Shown: in pieces, positions 61,811-64,000 of the stretch | Numbering within the stretch: position 1 is the first letter of the stretch | Layout: the number at the start of each line of letters is the position of its first letter | Source of the DNA: Flavobacterium sp. TAB 87 | GTDB lineage: Bacteria; Bacteroidota; Bacteroidia; Flavobacteriales; Flavobacteriaceae | Length of the DNA: 64,000 nt | NCBI RefSeq assembly: GCF_001529295.1 | Contig: NZ_LLWK01000030.1 | Coordinates: forward strand, 1 to 64,000 | Direction of reading: 5' to 3' | Position numbers and translations under genes: made by a program | The notes under the pieces: model-generated | What the model was told of the DNA's origin: nothing | The model's input: only the letters and a program-made list of their open reading frames with translations | Database searches by the model: none

Positions 61811-64000
61811 TTAGAATTTTAAATTAGCACCAATAACAAATGAGCGTACCGTTGGATAAGCATTAAGCTCTACGCCTTGGCTTCCGTATGGATTTCCATC
61901 GCCATTTAATTCTGGAGAAAAACCAGAGAATTTCTGCGTGATAAACGGATTAATTGCGTTTACGTAAATTCTGCAATAATTAATGAATCTACTTTCTATT
62001 GGTAACTTATATCCTACCGTAATGTTATTAATTCTCAAGAAATCTCCCGATTCTAAATAATAAGTAGACGCTACTGGAACTTGGTTAAAAGCAGCTGGAT
62101 TCGCAGCTGTTGGATTGTTTGAGGTCCAAAAATCAGTTGCCAATGAGTTTTCGATATTTTCTCCCGAAAAACGTTGTGCTTTTTTACCATTGTACACTTC
62201 GACTCCGCTTGTACCATATCCATCTACAGAAAAATCAATGTCTTTATAATTAAAACCAACGCTAATGCCGTAATTTGAATCTGGTAAAATAGACCCCACA
62301 TATTTTTTATCCTCGATGGCTAATCCATCTTGAGTAGCTGTAGTTCCGTCCGCTTTCAAATACAATTTACTACCCGTTGCTTCATCAAAGCCAGCGTACT
62401 CATACATGTAAAAGCTCCCTAAAGGTTGTCCTACCGAAGTATTGTCTAATATTTTGGTATTCTGACCATTACCTAAATCTCCGCCAATTACTGGAGACAA
62501 CGTAGCGCTTTTTAAACTTTGAAGTTGGTTTTTATTATTAGAGAAGTTTCCACCAATCCAATACTTAAAATTGTCATTTACTTTATCCTCCCATCGCAAA
62601 GAAATTTCATATCCTTTATTAGAAACTTCGCCCACGTGCGCAGGAGACGCAGCGCTAATTCCAGAAGTACTGTACGGTTTTGTATTCAGAATAACATTGG
62701 TATTGATTTTTGAATACCAATCAAAAGTTCCTGTTAAACGATTTTCTAAAGCACCAAAATCAAGTCCTACAGATGTTTCCTCGGTAACTTCCCAAGACAA
62801 ACTCGGATCAATTTGAGAGTTGATCGTTGTGCCAGGATACAAAATCGAGCCTCCTATATAACTGTCTAATCCAGAACCGTACGCTTGGTTGTTTAGCGGT
62901 ACATTTTGATTTCCTAATCTACCCCAACCTCCTCGTAATTTTAGTAAATCTATTCCTTTTACATCAGCCATGAAGCCTTCTTTGCTGATTACCCAACCCA
63001 AGCCAAAAGCGGGAAAAGTTCCCCAACGATAATCTTTTGCAAAGGTAGAAGAGCCATCACGTCTTATCGTTCCTGTAAATAAGTAACGGTCTAATAATTT
63101 ATATTGAAAACGACCAAAATACGACAGTAAACGATTTTCATTTAAAATCTCATCTCTATATCCCGTAACGTTTGCAGCATAATCGACACCGCCTAATGAC
63201 CAATAATTTGAATCTGCATTTACATTTTTTCGAATAACAGTCATTTTTTCGCGAGAGCCTCTAGTTGAAGTTTCTGTTCCTACTGTTAGCTCTATATCAT
63301 GAATTTCTGCAAAAGCTTTGTTGTAAGTTAGATAATTGGAAAGCGTCCAATTGTAATATTGCTCACGACCTTTAGTCAACGTATTTGTATTTCTTGTAGC
63401 AGGATAAGCGTCAGCAACTCTCGTAGGATCTGCTGCCAACCAAATATTTAAATCATCTGCATAATTGTAATTTTTCCAAGTATAATATTCACCATTAAAT
63501 TGCGAGGTAAATTTTAGAGACTCGATAATCTCATAATCTAATTTTAAACCGCCTTGCAACATAATGCTGCGTTGTTGTTCGTCAAAAAAGTCTAATTGTG
63601 CTACGGGATTTCCAACATTATTGAACTGAGAACCAGTAGTGTCTGCAAAACCATTAGCTCCTAAAAAAGGAACTCCATACTGACCATTGTCAAAGCGAAC
63701 GGGAATAATTGGCGATTGTCTGTAAGCATTAGTAAAAGCATCGAACGGTTTAGGAGTTGATTGTGTTGAACTTAAACTGAAGTTTTGATTTAAAGTGATT
63801 TTTTTGGAAATCTTAAACTCGTTGTTGTTTCTAAACGTAGTTCTGCCGTAGGTAAGTCCGTTTAAAATTCCATCTTCTTCGTAATTTCCAACACTAAAAA
63901 AGTATTTAATTGTTTCACTTGATCCTGAAACCGAAACGTTATTTTGCTGGTACGTTCCCGTTCTTGTAATTTCGTCAAACCAATCGGTATTTACGGGTTG
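61811..64000 (-). CDS. SusC-type TonB-dependent receptor, 5' end beyond the window
   Basis: The minus-strand frame is open from the stop at 61811 to the right edge, giving at least 729 codons of the C-terminal part of a protein normally near 1000 residues. The visible start NTDWFDEITRTGTYQQNNVSVSG is a standard SusC plug/barrel junction motif. A Met at 63562 begins a shorter frame but is internal. The C-terminal barrel ends NLKF. It is the outer-membrane importer of the locus and the signal peptide, plug and TonB box lie outside the window. Confidence 0.93.
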   Translation of the reverse strand, partial: QPVNTDWFDEITRTGTYQQNNVSVSGSSETIKYFFSVGNYEEDGILNGLTYGRTTFRNNNEFKISKKITLNQNFSLSSTQSTPKPFDAFTNAYRQSPIIPVRFDNGQYGVPFLGANGFADTTGSQFNNVGNPVAQLDFFDEQQRSIMLQGGLKLDYEIIESLKFTSQFNGEYYTWKNYNYADDLNIWLAADPTRVADAYPATRNTNTLTKGREQYYNWTLSNYLTYNKAFAEIHDIELTVGTETSTRGSREKMTVIRKNVNADSNYWSLGGVDYAANVTGYRDEILNENRLLSYFGRFQYKLLDRYLFTGTIRRDGSSTFAKDYRWGTFPAFGLGWVISKEGFMADVKGIDLLKLRGGWGRLGNQNVPLNNQAYGSGLDSYIGGSILYPGTTINSQIDPSLSWEVTEETSVGLDFGALENRLTGTFDWYSKINTNVILNTKPYSTSGISAASPAHVGEVSNKGYEISLRWEDKVNDNFKYWIGGNFSNNKNQLQSLKSATLSPVIGGDLGNGQNTKILDNTSVGQPLGSFYMYEYAGFDEATGSKLYLKADGTTATQDGLAIEDKKYVGSILPDSNYGISVGFNYKDIDFSVDGYGTSGVEVYNGKKAQRFSGENIENSLATDFWTSNNPTAANPAAFNQVPVASTYYLESGDFLRINNITVGYKLPIESRFINYCRIYVNAINPFITQKFSGFSPELNGDGNPYGSQGVELNAYPTVRSFVIGANLKF

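Noticed and set aside
63562..64000. Possible start of a truncated SusC gene at 63562
   Set aside because: Translation upstream of 63562 in the same frame stays open to the window edge with typical SusC sequence, so the Met is internal and the gene is not truncated by mutation.
1..64000. Phage, insertion sequences, CRISPR arrays or defence systems
   Set aside because: I looked for transposase motifs, regularly spaced repeats, integrase or nuclease-helicase sets and saw none; the S1/P1 nuclease is a secreted scavenging enzyme rather than a defence gene.

Overview
This 64 kb window is chromosomal DNA from a member of the Bacteroidota, most likely Flavobacteriaceae and close to Flavobacterium. 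The grounds are low G+C by eye, gene starts without strong Shine-Dalgarno sequences, many promoters with the Bacteroidota -7 box TAnnTTTG (some with TTTG at -33), lipoproteins of the type expected in this phylum, a SusC/SusD locus, and flavobacterial gene neighbourhoods such as prmA-clpS and OstA-like protein-aminotransferase. No phage, insertion sequence, CRISPR array or clear horizontally acquired island was seen.

Layout. 1-1.1 kb is non-coding. It holds two outward-facing tandem promoters (probably for an rRNA operon or other strongly expressed unit left of the window), a structured repeat and tRNA-Val(UAC). 1.3-8.7 kb carries an MsbA-like ABC exporter, proline dehydrogenase, aroB and a polyamine cluster: arginine decarboxylase, a deoxyhypusine-synthase-like enzyme and a small protein with a polyacidic tail. 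8.7-16.4 kb is a complete his operon on the minus strand (hisG-D-C-B-H-A-F-IE). It is preceded by a 19-residue His-rich leader peptide and an attenuator hairpin, and several of its spacers contain repeats. 16.7-25.5 kb is a five-gene metal operon: response regulator, sensor kinase, RND pump fused to its TolC-like outer-membrane factor, adaptor, and a ferritin-like/VIT1 transporter. 25.8-38 kb is mixed: LTA-synthase-like sulfatase-fold enzyme, S1/P1 nuclease, YeiH-type transporter with a LysR regulator, VWA membrane protein, fabG, N-carbamoylputrescine amidase and a GH13 lipoprotein. 38.2-47.2 kb, on the plus strand, has an OstA-like protein, a class III aminotransferase, a TPR protein, aroE, a DUF349 protein, prmA and clpS. 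47.3-49.2 kb encodes an alkylglycerol-monooxygenase-like di-iron enzyme next to a lysoplasmalogenase, a probable ether-lipid degradation pair. 49.2-55.3 kb has small proteins, kdsA, an outer-membrane barrel, a PAS kinase and an M28 peptidase. 55.6-64 kb is a polysaccharide utilization locus (susC cut by the window edge, susD, a LamG lipoprotein, a glucoamylase-like/GH144-type enzyme, GH3) that may target beta-1,2-glucan.

Connections. The arginine decarboxylase at 5.8 kb and the N-carbamoylputrescine amidase at 35 kb are the first and last steps of the agmatine route to putrescine. The deoxyhypusine-synthase-like enzyme could then act on polyamines. aroB and aroE supply the shikimate pathway, and kdsA supplies LPS Kdo. 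The three copies of one structured repeat (about 594, 28022 and 34863) keep their flanks and base pairing while the hairpin sequence diverges. All calls come from reading the sequence; no database search was run.
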